From assembly GCA_009767595.1 (NCBI GenBank), contig VSDK01022240.1:66657-130656 (forward strand): a stretch of DNA of 64,000 nt, written 5' to 3'. Numbering within the stretch: the first letter of the stretch is position 1; every line of letters begins with the position of its first letter. A model generated the notes under the pieces. The model was not told the origin of the DNA. It searched no databases and saw only the letters and a list, made by a program, of their open reading frames with translations. Both the position numbers and the translations under genes were made by a program. The DNA comes from Symbiodinium kawagutii (lineage: Eukaryota > Sar > Dinophyceae > Suessiales > Symbiodiniaceae). Of this stretch, positions 28,321-38,224 are shown piece after piece.

Positions 28321-29845
28321 CTAGTAGCAATCATTGATGGTTTTGTTTTTAGCAAAATCATATGATTAAAACTGGTGAAGTGATGGTTTGGTGATGGTGA
28401 GAATTGAGGTTTCACCATTTGTGTTTCCTCAGCAATCTTAACGATAATAATGATGATCATTGGTAATACCATGTAGTGTCTTAATTGGTGATTATCATGA
28501 AGCTTGGTCTTGCAGGAACAATGGTGATACAATGTAAGAACAAAACTCACACATTCATTGTCATTATATATAATAATGGTAATGGTGGCAAACACAACAA
28601 TGCTAATGTTACCACGGTAATGTCTTATGCCATTGAGTTACCATGGTGATGATTTATACCATGGCAAAGGCCAACGATGGCTTCTCAAAATTCATGGTTT
28701 TCAAATATAATGATGGCCAGCGAGAATTATTTAACCATCAGAATGTTCATCAATAGGCCATCGATGGTACTGGTGATGGTCATCTTCATAACTATCTCCT
28801 TTGCTAGTCATGGTGATGATTTAGTGATGATTATTGTTTTATTAGCAATACATTGATTAGTGACAGGCTAGTATCTACTTAATTATTAGCTGTGACAATA
28901 GTTGTTCATTAGCCATTAATTAATAGGCTGAATAAATAGGGGAAATGGTGAGAACAAATTTGTGTTCTGCGATGGTTGGTGGCGGCTAATATCCATCGAT
29001 TCTTAATCATTAGCCGAATAATCAACAATGGTGACATGGTCAATCAAGGCACCATAGATGATCAAATCATGGTATAATAGTGGGTAGTATAAAAAATGAT
29101 ACCATGACACTATTGAACTAGTAAACGAGATGTAAAAAATAACCAAACTAAGTAGTATCAGTTCATTGTGGTACCAAAATTCTGATGAGATAACAGTAGT
29201 GATAATTACTCTAAATTGGTACATTATAACACTAGCGGCATCATCTGAACAATTATCATTGCTGCACTGAAATAGAAATACTGTTGCCTGGAATAGTAGT
29301 CCCACTTCATTAGTCAAACCCTATGGTTAACCTTGGCGATTAAGTCATGGCACTGGGCTGGTGATGGCCAATGAGTAGCCTGTATCTGCGAAGTGGTGAC
29401 ATGATGAACCATAAATCACAGGAAATAACATGATGTGGCTTCCCCCATGGAATAATCCCCATGGTCTATGCATCATGACGTCATAGCAGCCATGTTTTGT
29501 AACCAGCATGAACTAATAAATAACATGAAACAAGAAATCTGGCTACCCCTGATTGTAAAAATTATAAATCTAGCCACTTCACCTATCCAACTAATAAACA
29601 TGATGAAACAATACACCTGGCCACCCCTGATTGTAAAAGGTATAAATCCAACCACTTCACCTAACCCCTGGCTAACAACTTTGCTACCCCTGGTTGAACC
29701 AAGTTGTGTTAGTGGCTACCCCCTGGTTATATCCCCCTGGCTACAACTGCTGGCTAGGCCTGGCTTCATCAGTTGATCATTTCAGTTGTTGCCAAGAAAC
29801 GAACCAAATTCTCAAGCATTTCGCATTTGACGGACCACTATGTAT
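28321..29845. other. Long intron-like stretch, no gene
   Basis: AT-rich degenerate short-period DNA (GGTGATGGTCATC, CCATGGTGATGATTTATACC). Two near copies of GTAAAANTATAAATCNANCC with CCACTTCACC (29565, 29635) form a ~68-bp repeat. Short frames lack protein character. Confidence 0.5.
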
Positions 29846-29935
29846 TTTTAAATACACATATATATATATATAAAGATATATATATATATGTTTTAAAGAA
29901 AATATATATACATATGTATATATATATAATAGATT
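29846..29935. repeat. (TA)n / TATATG microsatellite
   Basis: Interrupted TA repeats (CACATATATATATATATA, then AAGATATATATATATATG). Confidence 0.95.
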
Positions 29936-30500
29936 AAAGAATGCATATTCATATATGCGCATAAGAACAATTGTTTGTTTGATGGTTGTACAACACAACT
30001 CTCATATAAACATGATATAGACACTAGCTGGAGATGTACATGACGCATCTGTCATACAAACCTGTCCGTCATTTCAGGTTGTTGGCTGACGAAACCAAGC
30101 AACCAAGCAACCAACGAACCACCGAAATTGTCTGTTGTGGCTGATGAACTTATGCAACCAGGTACAACCGGTTGATTGTACAGTAATCAAACATGCTGAT
30201 GAGTTGATGATGACCTACTAAATTATCACCTACTATCCACTGCAATGTCTTGGCTACACCAAGCAACAACTGGTTCATGACACCACGCCATTTCTTTTGT
30301 TGCCTCGCATGCAAACTGCAGCACTATTTTGCCCTGAACGAGCATCACAAAGGTTGATGAGCGCCAGCATTTCTTGGAACAGGGATTGATGAGGGTGAAT
30401 TAGACCGAGTGATGGCCAATGATAGTGTGATGATCGATAATCCTCAATGATAGTGAATTAATGCTTGTTGACATGTTCCAATGACATTTATGGGATGATC
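29936..30500. other. No recognised gene
   Basis: Unique DNA with AAGCAACCAAGCAACC (30095-30115) and TGATGATGACC pieces. No frame of note. Confidence 0.4.
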
Positions 30501-30700
30501 AATGGTGAAAGTCTCCAATGTTTTCGAGTTTTCCCATGTGAGTTCTGTTGGCTGATGATCCTTGTGGCAATGGCTATAGGGACCACAGGTGGATGACCGA
30601 AGTATTCACCCAAAAGGGGCAGCAAGGTATGTCGCCAAGTTGGCTCGCAGTCGCGGCAAAGCCTGGTTAGCCGTACCCGGTTCGAGGGTGGTTGGTAGTT
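30500..30700 (-). CDS. Candidate exon, product unknown
   Basis: The minus frame reads NRVRLTRLCRDCEPTWRHTL, then LPLLGEYFGHPPVVPIAIAT and RIISQQ. Fair composition with CxxC. Flanked to the right by GGTAGATTCATTGGTAG repeats. Could be a downstream exon of the BTB gene or a nested fragment; splice sites not evident. Confidence 0.3.
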
Positions 30701-30774
30701 TGGTAGATTCATTGGTAGTTCATTTGGTAGAGAAGAGATATAGTTTGGTAGATTCATAGGTTGATTTCACCGAC

Positions 30775-31200
30775 TGATACCAGATATTGGTGCACTGTTG
30801 GTACTTGGTTTGTGTTCGTGGGGTCACAAGTGGTACTTATATTCCCAGTCCGCAGGTTGTGATGATTCCAACCGAAAAGAAAGAAGCCTCTGGAAAAACA
30901 AGGACAATCATCCCTGACTGCGACAAACTCTACCAGCAAACACTTTGTGTACCACCTGCCGTTTGTCACCGTTCCTGCTGCGCTCTACAGGCAACACTCC
31001 TCATGGAAAGCTAAACCCACCCATCCAGGAAGATGACCCCCACAAATATCCATAGATCGTTTGCCTTTAGTGAAGGCCACAGTTTACAACCGTTGGCAAA
31101 CAACTTTGACAAGCTGCTTGGTTCTCGGATTTTACACAAGCCACAGAATCAACAACGTCGGCATATTTCAGAACCTGGCAGCTTATGTTAACATTAGATT
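30775..31200 (+). CDS. Nested coding fragments, unassigned
   Basis: Plus frames in succession: EKQGQSSLTATNSTSKHFVY then HLPFVTVPAALYRQHSSW, stopping at about 31040; and, offset, RSFAFSEGHSLQPLANNFDK then LLGSRILHKPQNQQRRHISE, stopping at about 31188. The frame change and stops suggest a decayed insertion in an intron. A minus frame (30754-30969) is also open. No family recognised. Confidence 0.3.
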
Positions 31201-31715
31201 GACGCTTGAAGGTGGCTCAGTTGCGAAGCGCAACGTCAATGGGTGGGCAAATCTCAGCAAGACTCCACAAAGCTCATTAAAAGTTCATCATGGGCACGTA
31301 GATTTCGCACCTGACACGGTGATGGCCAGCGAAACTGGAGATCGGCTGATGCCTGGGATGGCGAAGGCTTGTATCAGCTGATTGAGCAAGACCAAGGCAA
31401 AATGAGCATCAGGTGATTGATGATGATTGATGGATAATGTTGAACAACCAATAGTGAAGCGCTTGCAATAGCTGCAATTATTTTCACTTGCAATAGCTGC
31501 AACTATTGGTCGTACATATGTCACAATTCGATATATAACAAAGTCATTCATGTTGATCAGTTTATCAGCTAAGAACATGTCATAATGACCTTTCATGGCT
31601 AAGAAAACGTCCGCAAATGATAATGTTGATCGTGAGCCATTGATTATTGTTAATACCCATCATTTCGCCGTTGATTGAGAATGTTTTATCATGAGCGTTT
31701 GATGGGCGGTGACGA
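31201..31715. other. No recognised gene
   Basis: A duplicated CTTGCAATAGCTGCAATTAT (31463, 31488). A plus frame of 106 codons (31061-31381) overlaps the previous fragments and is not convincing. Confidence 0.35.
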
Positions 31716-31759
31716 CCATCGCTAACAGTAAAACACGATAGGCTCATTCTCGGGCACAA

Positions 31760-32264
31760 GCAAATGGAGGATCAAAGTTCGAAATGTAAAGCTACCACAT
31801 GTTTTAAAGGAATACCACGGAGTTGTTGGTCAGTTGTCGCTGAGATCACTTTGATATATGTTGCAATGAAATGGCGTGTGGACAACTTACAACTGCGGAG
31901 CAACGCTCCGGTGGTTGTTGGCAAAGTATGCGTCCTAGCAGTCGAACATGATGCACGGAATTCACCCGAAATGAAATCTTACCGTTTTGGCAACTTCCAT
32001 TTGAAGGTACGTCCATGAACAAATGCTCACACTGTGGTGGCCAAAGACGGTGTACCCCGCGCTCACCACAGTAAAATGGTGTCGTTTTCACTGAACCCAA
32101 CCATCACTGCAGGCTTCCCAACCTCAAAGCAGCTGCGTTATCCTCTGGCGTTCAGCCAAACTCCTTGTGTCTTCTTCTCAGGGGCCACGATACCCCACAG
32201 AAGCAACAACCCAACGGTTCAGTGGCGAATGAACTCCTCAGGAACCATCACGACCCACAAGTGA
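31760..32264 (+). CDS. Doubtful nested coding fragment
   Basis: Two plus frames: 31764-32018 (VAMKWRVDNLQLRSNAPVVV inside) and 32034-32264 (HSKMVSFSLNPTITAGFPTS, SQTPCVFFSGATIPHRSN). A minus frame also reads through (GERGVHRLWPPQCEH). Protein-like in parts but broken; unrecognised. Probably decayed inserted DNA. Confidence 0.3.
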
Positions 32265-32279
32265 CACATTTGAACCATC

Positions 32280-33150
32280 GTAGAGCACAATCAATAATCG
32301 TTGCTCAATCCTTATGCACCATACTTGTATAACCATCAGCAAGCACCATTTGAATTGTCGGCGGCCATCACTGACAACGAGTCGACGTTCTCTACTCCCA
32401 ACCATCGAGCATCATCAACGCATCATTAATCACTGTTACCCCTCTTGGTTACTGCTACTATTGGTTGTTGGCCCCCAATCTTCGCCACCATCATCATTAA
32501 ACCGTAACCATTATTTACCATCATCATTGCAACCATTCGTTCATCGTTCGAACAATTCCAACCATCATTGGTACAACCATTGTCAAAATTGCAACTATCA
32601 TCACCGTCATTCACCATCATTCACCATTCACCATCATTCACCATCCATTCTTAACCATGATTTAACATCACTTACTATCCATTCACCATTATATATTGAT
32701 CACCACGATTGACCACTCCGCCACAGCAACTGTTGCTCATATGGTGGCTTATCATGAATATGATCTTCTAAGCATAACAGTTTAAAACATTCCTATATAA
32801 CCACTACTTAATAACCAGCATTTGACAATCATCAACCATCATCCATCCTCATCAATCACGATCATTAGCCATCAATGTAGCCACTAATTCATCACCATTA
32901 TTCATCAAATTGAACCACCATGATTCGGCACTTACCCACTACGTATCAACCTGTTTTTTGATAAAGAAAAAACTCCTTGCGTTGACCATTCGCAGCCATC
33001 TTAATTGCTCATTACCACTCACCATCATCAACCACTCCTCATCAACAAAAGAGCTAGTCACCATTACCAACCATCATCAACCATCTAACCATAAATTGTC
33101 AACCATTATTAACCACATTAAATCACCAGTAGTCAACGCTACTGATCAAC
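32280..33150. repeat. CCATCATTCACCATC tract
   Basis: Degenerate short-period CACCATCATTCACCATTCAC, AACCATCATCAACC and related units, lying left of the BTB exon at 33169. The 132- and 164-codon plus frames here (His/Ser/Asn-rich) are repeat artefacts. Confidence 0.75.
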
Positions 33151-33168
33151 CACCACCATCCGCAGCAC

Positions 33169-33259
33169 CTGTTGTTCGAAGATCCGATTCACCGCATGGT
33201 GCTGCGACTTGTACTGCCGTAGGAGCTTCAGCACGTCCGCCACGTTCTCCCGGCAGATC
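33169..33259 (-). CDS. BTB/POZ gene, C-terminal (BACK-like) micro-exon
   Basis: Minus strand: acceptor TTCGCCCAG at 33260-33268, then in frame CRENVADVLKLLRQYKSQHH followed by AVNRIFEQQ, and donor CAG/GTGCTG (or a later GATGGTGG). The pattern EN...VL.LL..Y......I is that of the helical region after a BTB domain, where similar ENV.E.L.LA..... helices occur. Comes after the exon at 33963 in gene order. Immediately beyond the donor the intron is GATGGTGGTGGTTGATC. Exact phase with the previous exon is unresolved. Confidence 0.65.
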
Positions 33260-33345
33260 CTGGGCGAATTTGGTGCTGGGGATGTGCCAAGCCATTTTGG
33301 CGATGAGCATTGTTATCAGTCTGGGCCTACAAATGGTATTCAATC

Positions 33346-33453
33346 ATATGGTGGTTTCTCAAAATAGGGAGCCCAAAAAATGGCTGGTTTGTTACTATAA
33401 ATGAGGATTTGTGGATGATTTAGGGGTACCCCTATTTTGAGAAACCACCATAT
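33346..33453. mobile_element. F1 inverted-repeat element (best copy)
   Basis: Near-perfect 24-nt terminal arms: ATATGGTGGTTTCTCAAAAT plus AGGG on the left, and the exact complement CCCTATTTTGAGAAACCACC plus ATAT on the right. Interior GCTGGTTTGTTACTATAAAT. 108 bp. Confidence 0.95.
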
Positions 33454-33520
33454 TTAATCTCAAACTAGTTCCATATGTGTTTAGAAAAGTATGATGTTTG
33501 GGTAGTGTCATGATTGTGGG

Positions 33521-33666
33521 AACCAATTTGGGTGCCAAAATGGTGGCAAAATATGGCTTGGATCCAAGAGGAAGTTGCCAAAGTTGAGCAACCACTAACC
33601 CACCAAAAAATGATCATGTTGTCAAAAAATTGGGAGTGTCAGAGTGCCACCATTTTGGCACATACC
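33521..33666. mobile_element. F6 inverted-repeat element
   Basis: Left TTGGGTGCCAAAATGGTGGC, right GCCACCATTTTGGCACATAC. Interior CAAAAAATGATCATG as in the 12842 copy. Confidence 0.75.
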
Positions 33667-33707
33667 CATTTGATGGTTAATGGCGGTGAACTGGTGATAC
33701 AATGAAG

Positions 33708-33806
33708 GTTGTTCAAAGTAGGGAACCCCCAAAAATGGTTGGTTTACTACTATGAATGGATGATATTGGATGATTTGTGAGGTCCCCTATTTTGAGAAAC
33801 CACTAA
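33708..33806. mobile_element. F1 inverted-repeat element
   Basis: Left GGTTGTTCAAAGTAGGGAAC, right TCCCCTATTTTGAGAAACCA. Interior GGTTGGTTTACTACTATGAA. Confidence 0.85.
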
Positions 33807-33962
33807 ATGATAGTCATTGATTGCTTAAATGATTGGCAAGTGATGAATCAATGGTTAAGCATCAGTTGCAACTAAGAATCACCATGTTTCGATCATAGCC
33901 ATCATTCACCCATCATTCACCCATACTTCCCGCCAACCCTTAAACCAACCCCCCCAACTCAC
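33807..33962. repeat. CCATCATTCACCC left flank
   Basis: Includes GCCATCATTCACCCATCATT, then a C-rich stretch ending at the exon. It is the mirror of the TGATGG tract at 34050. Confidence 0.6.
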
Positions 33963-34033
33963 CAGCCGCAGCACCAAGGCACAACCGGGCCAGTTGCGCA
34001 GCACAGATGGTCATCAGAGTGGGTGCCTCGTAC
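33963..34033 (-). CDS. BTB/POZ gene, micro-exon with post-BTB helix
   Basis: Minus strand: acceptor CACCGCGAAG, one base, then YEAPTLMTICAAQLARLCLG and AAA, ending in phase 1 at a textbook GTGAGT donor. The sequence Y.A..L...C...L resembles the BTB C-terminal helices that read Y.A..L...C. 71 nt. The 1-nt start fits the 77-nt exon at 36232 if that exon is read in phase 0. Flanks: CCATCA left, TGATGG right. Confidence 0.7.
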
Positions 34034-34044
34034 CTTCGCGGTGA

Positions 34045-34880
34045 GGTGATGGTCTAAAGGTTGGGTCAAGGTATGATGGTGGTTGACTAATGATGGTTAT
34101 GATGGTGATGATGGATATGATGGTGAATCAAGCCTATGAATAATTATCAGTGCTTAACCATCAGGTTGACTTTACTAGTTTGATGGTAGTATTTTTCGAA
34201 TGAATAATGATGGTGAGTTGATGGTTAAGGTTGGGTCAACCTGGTGGTTCATAGTGATTGAATCATCCCTATGATGGTTGATTTGTTGATTAATGGATTT
34301 GGGATGGTTATGATGGTTATGAAGGTTATGATGGTTAATAAAGGTTGGGTGTAAAGTTAATGGTGGTCCAGTTCATAGGGATCGAATGGTGGTTGTGATG
34401 GTTGATTTGATGGACAGAATTTATGGACTAATTTATCGATACATAGATTTTAAAGACTGATAGATTCGGGATTTTATGGTTTTTATTGTTGATGTAGTAT
34501 TGGTGTTTTTTTGCAATAGGGATTGGATGATGGTCATGACGGACATTGACTAGATTGGTTCATGGTAAAATTTGACCAGAATGGTGCTTGATAGGGATTG
34601 AATGATGGAGAGCTGATGGATAGCAATGGTTTACAATGTTTCGCGGTTGCTTTCAAGACTAGTCAATCATGGTGATTTGATGGCTATTTGACGCTTTATT
34701 GATGGTTAGTTGCTGGTTGAGGGTGCCTAGCGATGCTTGATGTTTTATAATGGTGGATATCGATTCATCAATGATGGCTCATCATGGCGGGTGATATGGA
34801 TGGTTAATGATGGTAAAATAAACATGGTTTAACCAACAATAAGGAGCAAAAATCATGGTGATTCATAGTGACAAACGATG
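34045..34880. repeat. TGATGGTTATGATGG tract
   Basis: Over 800 bp of degenerate TGATGGTGGTTGAC, GGTTATGATGGTTAATAAAGG and similar units. No gene. Confidence 0.75.
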
Positions 34881-34918
34881 ATTAATCCTTAGTACTTGAT
34901 GTGGCCGGGGACTGATGG

Positions 34919-35299
34919 ATGCCTCATTCTTTTCCGGCAGCTGCATCGGCGAAGGCTTTTGAGGCATCTAACAACTTCGCTGACCAACTGCTGCTTTGGC
35001 AAAACCCTTCGGGTAGGAACTCCGGCGAAAACCACTCCGCTGAGATTCAAGTGCCGAACCATTGGTTGATTTTGGCACTGGTTAGGCACCGGTTTTTGTC
35101 GCTACTGGTTTGGCACTTCCCAGCGGTACGATTCATCCGTGCTCGCTGTGATGATGGATTCGATGATATCTGCCGCAAGTCCCAAGACTCCCAAGACCGG
35201 GGAGCTCGAGCATTGGAACCACAAAGGCATGCAATGCCCAGAAGTGCATCTGAGACGTTGGCCATCGGCTCAAGCACCACCATTGTCGAACGCACGTAG
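34919..35299 (+). CDS. Nested ORF in a BTB-gene intron, product unknown
   Basis: A plus frame of 126 codons with an ATG at 34919: MPHSFPAAASAKAFEASNNF, ADQLLLWQNPSGRNSGENHS, then LALVRHRFLSLLVWHFPAVR and DDICRKSQDSQDRGARALEP. Natural composition. It sits inside the intron between the exons at 33963 and 36232, between the TGATGG and CCATCA sides, so it is likely an insertion. Another plus frame (35139-35486) and a minus frame overlap. No family recognised; could be a decayed copy. Confidence 0.4.
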   Translation: MPHSFPAAASAKAFEASNNFADQLLLWQNPSGRNSGENHSAEIQVPNHWLILALVRHRFLSLLVWHFPAVRFIRARCDDGFDDICRKSQDSQDRGARALEPQRHAMPRSASETLAIGSSTTIVERT

Positions 35300-36069
35300 C
35301 ATGTGTGAATCCATTGATCTCGATGATGTCCTCATCAATGAAGCTCGATCATTGATCGAATTGGCAATGATAGTCAAGATGAATTGCAGCAACTATGTTA
35401 GATCCGTACAGAGAAACCATGATAAACCACCATCAGTTTCCTCAAAAATAGCTCGTGCTTTGCCATCAAATATAGGGGGTTATTAGGGGGTTTTTAATAT
35501 CGATCTCCGATTTATCAATATTCTGCGAATTTCGTTTATCAAAGGGGGGGGGTACAACAGGAATACGGCCCATGTTTAGAGGCCTGAGCACTTGGCACTT
35601 AACCAACCGACCACGAGGGCCACCAACCTACTGGGACTTGCAGAGTAGGTCAGTCAGTAACGGTTGAGAATCGCGGAGGATAGTGAAGTTCAACATGTCA
35701 TAAAAATTGCTAAGACCGACTTATGGTACTTAAGAGTGGTGAATCTGTTCTGTCCAAGATTCAAACCAATCATACTTGTTGTAACCCAAGGGATGTTCAT
35801 CCAAATTGGATGCACAAAAATCACCAGATTGTTCATGGTTTTTCATAATGGTAAACTGGTAAACTTTTCTTGAATCATAGAGCCATAGCCAGTGTTCTTT
35901 CATTGGACGCCCATCGTTAGTTGGTTATACCGTACACCCCTCTCAGTCCTTGGTTGTAATTCTCAGGAAATCACCCAATTTATATGATTTGTTGGTACCC
36001 GGCTATACCCACGTTTTCTAGTGGCCATCTTAGAGAGTCATACTGATTCTATCCCCGATATGACCACAG
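35300..36069. other. No recognised gene
   Basis: Includes GATCGATCATTGATC-type and a GGGGGGGG run at 35545. Short frames only. Confidence 0.4.
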
Positions 36070-36228
36070 TTTTCATTACTTCAAGTTCCACACCTCCGCT
36101 ATGAATTCACCATGAATGCTCAACAAATGAACCACCAATTAACAATCAGTTCGCCATCAACTACCCATCAATTGATCACAAATCAACCACTAATTCATCT
36201 GCTTACGTTGACCGTCACGGCCATGCCA
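36070..36228. repeat. CCATCAATTGATCAC left flank
   Basis: Degenerate AACCACCAATTAACAATC tract immediately left of the exon at 36232. Confidence 0.6.
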
Positions 36229-36231
36229 CAC

Positions 36232-36308
36232 CCCCGGCTTCGCTTCGATTCTCCGCGGCACTGCTCGGCCAAATACATCAGATCTGCCAGATACTCTGTA
36301 GAGCAATC
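36232..36308 (-). CDS. BTB/POZ gene, micro-exon
   Basis: Minus strand: acceptor TTGTAGCGAG, then DCSTEYLADLMYLAEQCRGE and SKRSRG, with a donor at GTGTGG (77 nt), or earlier after the QC. The pattern YLADLMYLAEQC corresponds to the helix following the YTG turn of BTB domains (LL.LA..Y...L...C). It ends with two bases, fitting the one-base start of the exon at 33963. Confidence 0.7.
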
Positions 36309-36670
36309 CTCGCTACAAGACCTTGGATCCCGGCATGGTAGGCATGGGGGCTGGCAAGCTAATAGGGGATATAGCAACAAAATGGCTAATAACCAACTAT
36401 AATAGTGGTTGATATAGCAACAAAATGGCTATTAACCAACAAAATAGCTGGTTTAGCTGGTTGATAATAGGGGATATATACCAACTATAATGGTTAATAA
36501 TAGGGGATGATAACTAACAACTATAGGGGATATACCAACTATTATTAGGCTATGGGTCAATCTTCCCCAACATTGGCGGTCAAGCAGTTAACCAACCAAA
36601 AACAGCTGGTTAATGGTTAACAAACAGGGATGATAACTCACAATTATAGGGAGATATACCAACTATATGG
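36309..36670. repeat. TAGGGGATATACCAACTAT tandem-like units
   Basis: Six or so variants of ATAGGGGATATATACCAAC and GGGATGATAACTAACAAC. These units accompany F2 elements here and at 39410, 61925 and (inverted) 57965. A partial F2 arm GGCTATGGGTCAATCTTCCC lies at 36550. Confidence 0.8.
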
Positions 36671-36790
36671 CTATGGGTCAATATTAACCAACCAATGATG
36701 GGGGATAAGTTCACCAACAAGACTATAAGGAAACCTATGGTGGAGGATGGGGGTACCAGGGGTACAGGGTTTTGACCCAGAGCCATATCA
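36671..36790. mobile_element. F2 inverted-repeat element
   Basis: Left TGGCTATGGGTCAATATTAA, right GGTACAGGGTTTTGACCCAG then AGCCATAT. About 120 bp. Confidence 0.85.
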
Positions 36791-37050
36791 AGGGTTGAGT
36801 AATCAAATCATCAACCAATATCTTGTTTATTCTTCTGTACTGACCCCTGACCATCCATGCGCATCACTAGCCATTCAATAACCATGAATTGACCTTGATT
36901 CACCATCATCAGCTATTCATGGAATATTATCAGCTATTCATGGAACACCTTGTTCGGTTAACACTACTTTCGTTGACCATTAGAAACCATTTTTCTCAGT
37001 GTCACTTACCCATCTAAACAAAAACCACCCTTAACATCGAGTAACATATT
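36791..37050. repeat. CCATCATCAGCTATTC left-flank DNA
   Basis: ATGGAATATTATCAGCTATT is duplicated (36919, 36935). Otherwise AACCATGAATTGACC-type DNA. No gene. Confidence 0.55.
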
Positions 37051-37145
37051 CGTGGTTTCAACCCCTATGAAAAATCTTGGTCAACCAGCTATTTGTTGAT
37101 AACTAATTACTAGGGAAAATAAAAAATGTTTGAAACAACCAACCA
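37051..37145. mobile_element. F3 inverted-repeat element
   Basis: Left CGTGGTTTCAACCCCTATGA, right GTTTGAAACAACCAACCA, interior GTCAACCAGC and GGGAAAATAAAAAATG. Arms partly decayed. Confidence 0.75.
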
Positions 37146-37239
37146 AATTAACCATGATTGATCCCTTAAGTGACCACCAGGATATCACCACAGCCGGCCA
37201 TGACCCTGGTTGGTGAGCTGCCGGGAACTGCCAGGCGAC

Positions 37240-37285
37240 GTTCCGGGCTGTCCGGTGTAGAGGAACTCCAGGAATGCCCGTGCAG
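37240..37285 (-). CDS. BTB/POZ gene, micro-exon with the YTG signature
   Basis: Minus strand: acceptor GGTGCCAAAG (or the earlier TTGCGAG), then AARAFLEFLYTGQPG, donor near GGAAC/GTCGCC. AFLEFLYTG is the hallmark end of the BTB core (F..FL.YLYTG). The open frame extends upstream (LDLVFKFSCPLRGAK), but that part does not fit the family and is more likely intron. Boundary and phase with the exon at 37867 are unresolved. Frame and strand are secure from the motif. Confidence 0.8.
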
Positions 37286-37345
37286 CTTTGGCACCTCGCA
37301 AGGGGCACGAAAACTTGAAGACCAGATCGAGTCGGTGGGTCGCTT

Positions 37346-37449
37346 GGTGGTTTCTCAAGCCATGGGGTACCCCAAAGTTATGGCTGGTTTATAATTCAAA
37401 ATAGTTGATATTGGATGATTTGGGGGGTCCCCTATTTTGAGAAACGCCC
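37346..37449. mobile_element. F1 inverted-repeat element
   Basis: Left TGGTGGTTTCTCAAGCCATG, right GGGTCCCCTATTTTGAGAAA. Interior ATGGCTGGTTTATAATTC. About 104 bp. Confidence 0.85.
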
Positions 37450-37850
37450 GATGGGTGATTGGGTAATCTACAAGGGATTGACTGGATTAGCAGGACCAGT
37501 GATCAACTGGATGAACTGGGCTTTACAGGGGTTTGGCACACCTTTCATGACTTAGTTTGCCTTCGTTACCAAGGGTCGCCTTCGTTTTTGCAGGGTTTGA
37601 TTCTTATTCCATTCCCATGATGTTCCTTGGTCAGACCTTTTTGGTGCTTCGGTAGCTCACATGATTTAGGACTACTAACCATCAACCACTACTCAACCAC
37701 TACTGACCACTAACCACTACTTACCCACTACTTATAACCACTTGGTGGTTTCTCAAAATGGTCCCATATGTTGAGAAACCATGAGAAACCAGCTCTTAAC
37801 CACCACTTAACCACTACTTAACCACCACTAGGTACTTCTATAACCCTTCA
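37450..37850. repeat. Intron DNA with CCACTACTTAACC repeats and a mini F1
   Basis: ACTACTTAACCACTACT-type repeats around 37680-37835. Inside them, at 37742-37791, an F1 copy is reduced to almost nothing but its arms (GGTGGTTTCTCAAAATGG, then GTTGAGAAACC). Confidence 0.65.
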
Positions 37851-37866
37851 CCACTGGAGGTTCTAC

Positions 37867-37917
37867 GTCTGCCAAGTCGCTGACGCCCCTGAGCACGATA
37901 CGCCCTTCGCTGCTCTC
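37867..37917 (-). CDS. BTB/POZ gene, micro-exon
   Basis: Minus strand: acceptor TTCAACGCGGAG, then in phase 0 ESSEGRIVLRGVSDLAD, with a donor at GTAGAA or nearby. The pattern ES.....I.L.GVSD is the strand-turn segment of the BTB domain (E.....I.L.D...). It follows the exon at 38168 (ending DMK) in phase, giving DMK then ESSEG as in many BTB proteins. Right flank is TGGTGGTTAAATGG DNA. Confidence 0.78.
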
Positions 37918-37989
37918 CTCCGCGTTGAAACGATGAGAAACGGAACGAGGGGCCGTCAGGGGTCGATGGATGGGGAAATGGTGGTTAAA

Positions 37990-38108
37990 TGGCTATGGGT
38001 CAATAATTAACCAACCACTAATGGGGTAGAATACCCAACCATTTTAAAGGGAAAACAAGCTGGTTAATGATAGGGGAACAAGGGGTACAGGGTTTTGACC
38101 CACAGCCA
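37990..38108. mobile_element. F2 inverted-repeat element
   Basis: Left ATGGCTATGGGTCAATAATT, right ACAGGGTTTTGACCCACAGC. Lies wholly within the intron between two BTB exons. Confidence 0.88.
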
Positions 38109-38167
38109 AATGGGTGATGATACAGTGATCTCCAGGTCTCGGATAACCCATCCCAGCGCCGGCGATC

Positions 38168-38224
38168 CTTCATGTCAGTCTCCAGCATCCGTTCAAAGAC
38201 CTTTGCGGCCCATTTTGAGATTGG
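38168..38224 (-). CDS. BTB/POZ gene, micro-exon (core helix)
   Basis: Minus strand: acceptor CACTAG, then 19 codons in phase 0, PISKWAAKVFERMLETDMK. This is the BTB segment S.VF..ML..DMK. It continues the preceding exon's AANS exactly in frame. The donor after AAG is GATCGC, a GA-type donor, because continuing further destroys the family pattern. GA and GC donors are documented in Symbiodiniaceae. 57 nt. Confidence 0.82.

Noticed and set aside
33284-33300. Spliced-leader relic (AGCCATTTTGGC)
   Set aside because: Only 12 of about 22 nt match the dinoflagellate spliced leader, the shared core is nearly palindromic, and flanks differ.
32280-33404. 132- and 164-codon plus-strand frames
   Set aside because: His/Asn/Ser-rich translation of CCATCA repeats; the real coding island there is the minus exon at 33169-33259.
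37180-37394. 74-codon plus-strand ORF over the BTB exon
   Set aside because: The minus frame contains the BTB signature AFLEFLYTG and fits neighbouring exons.
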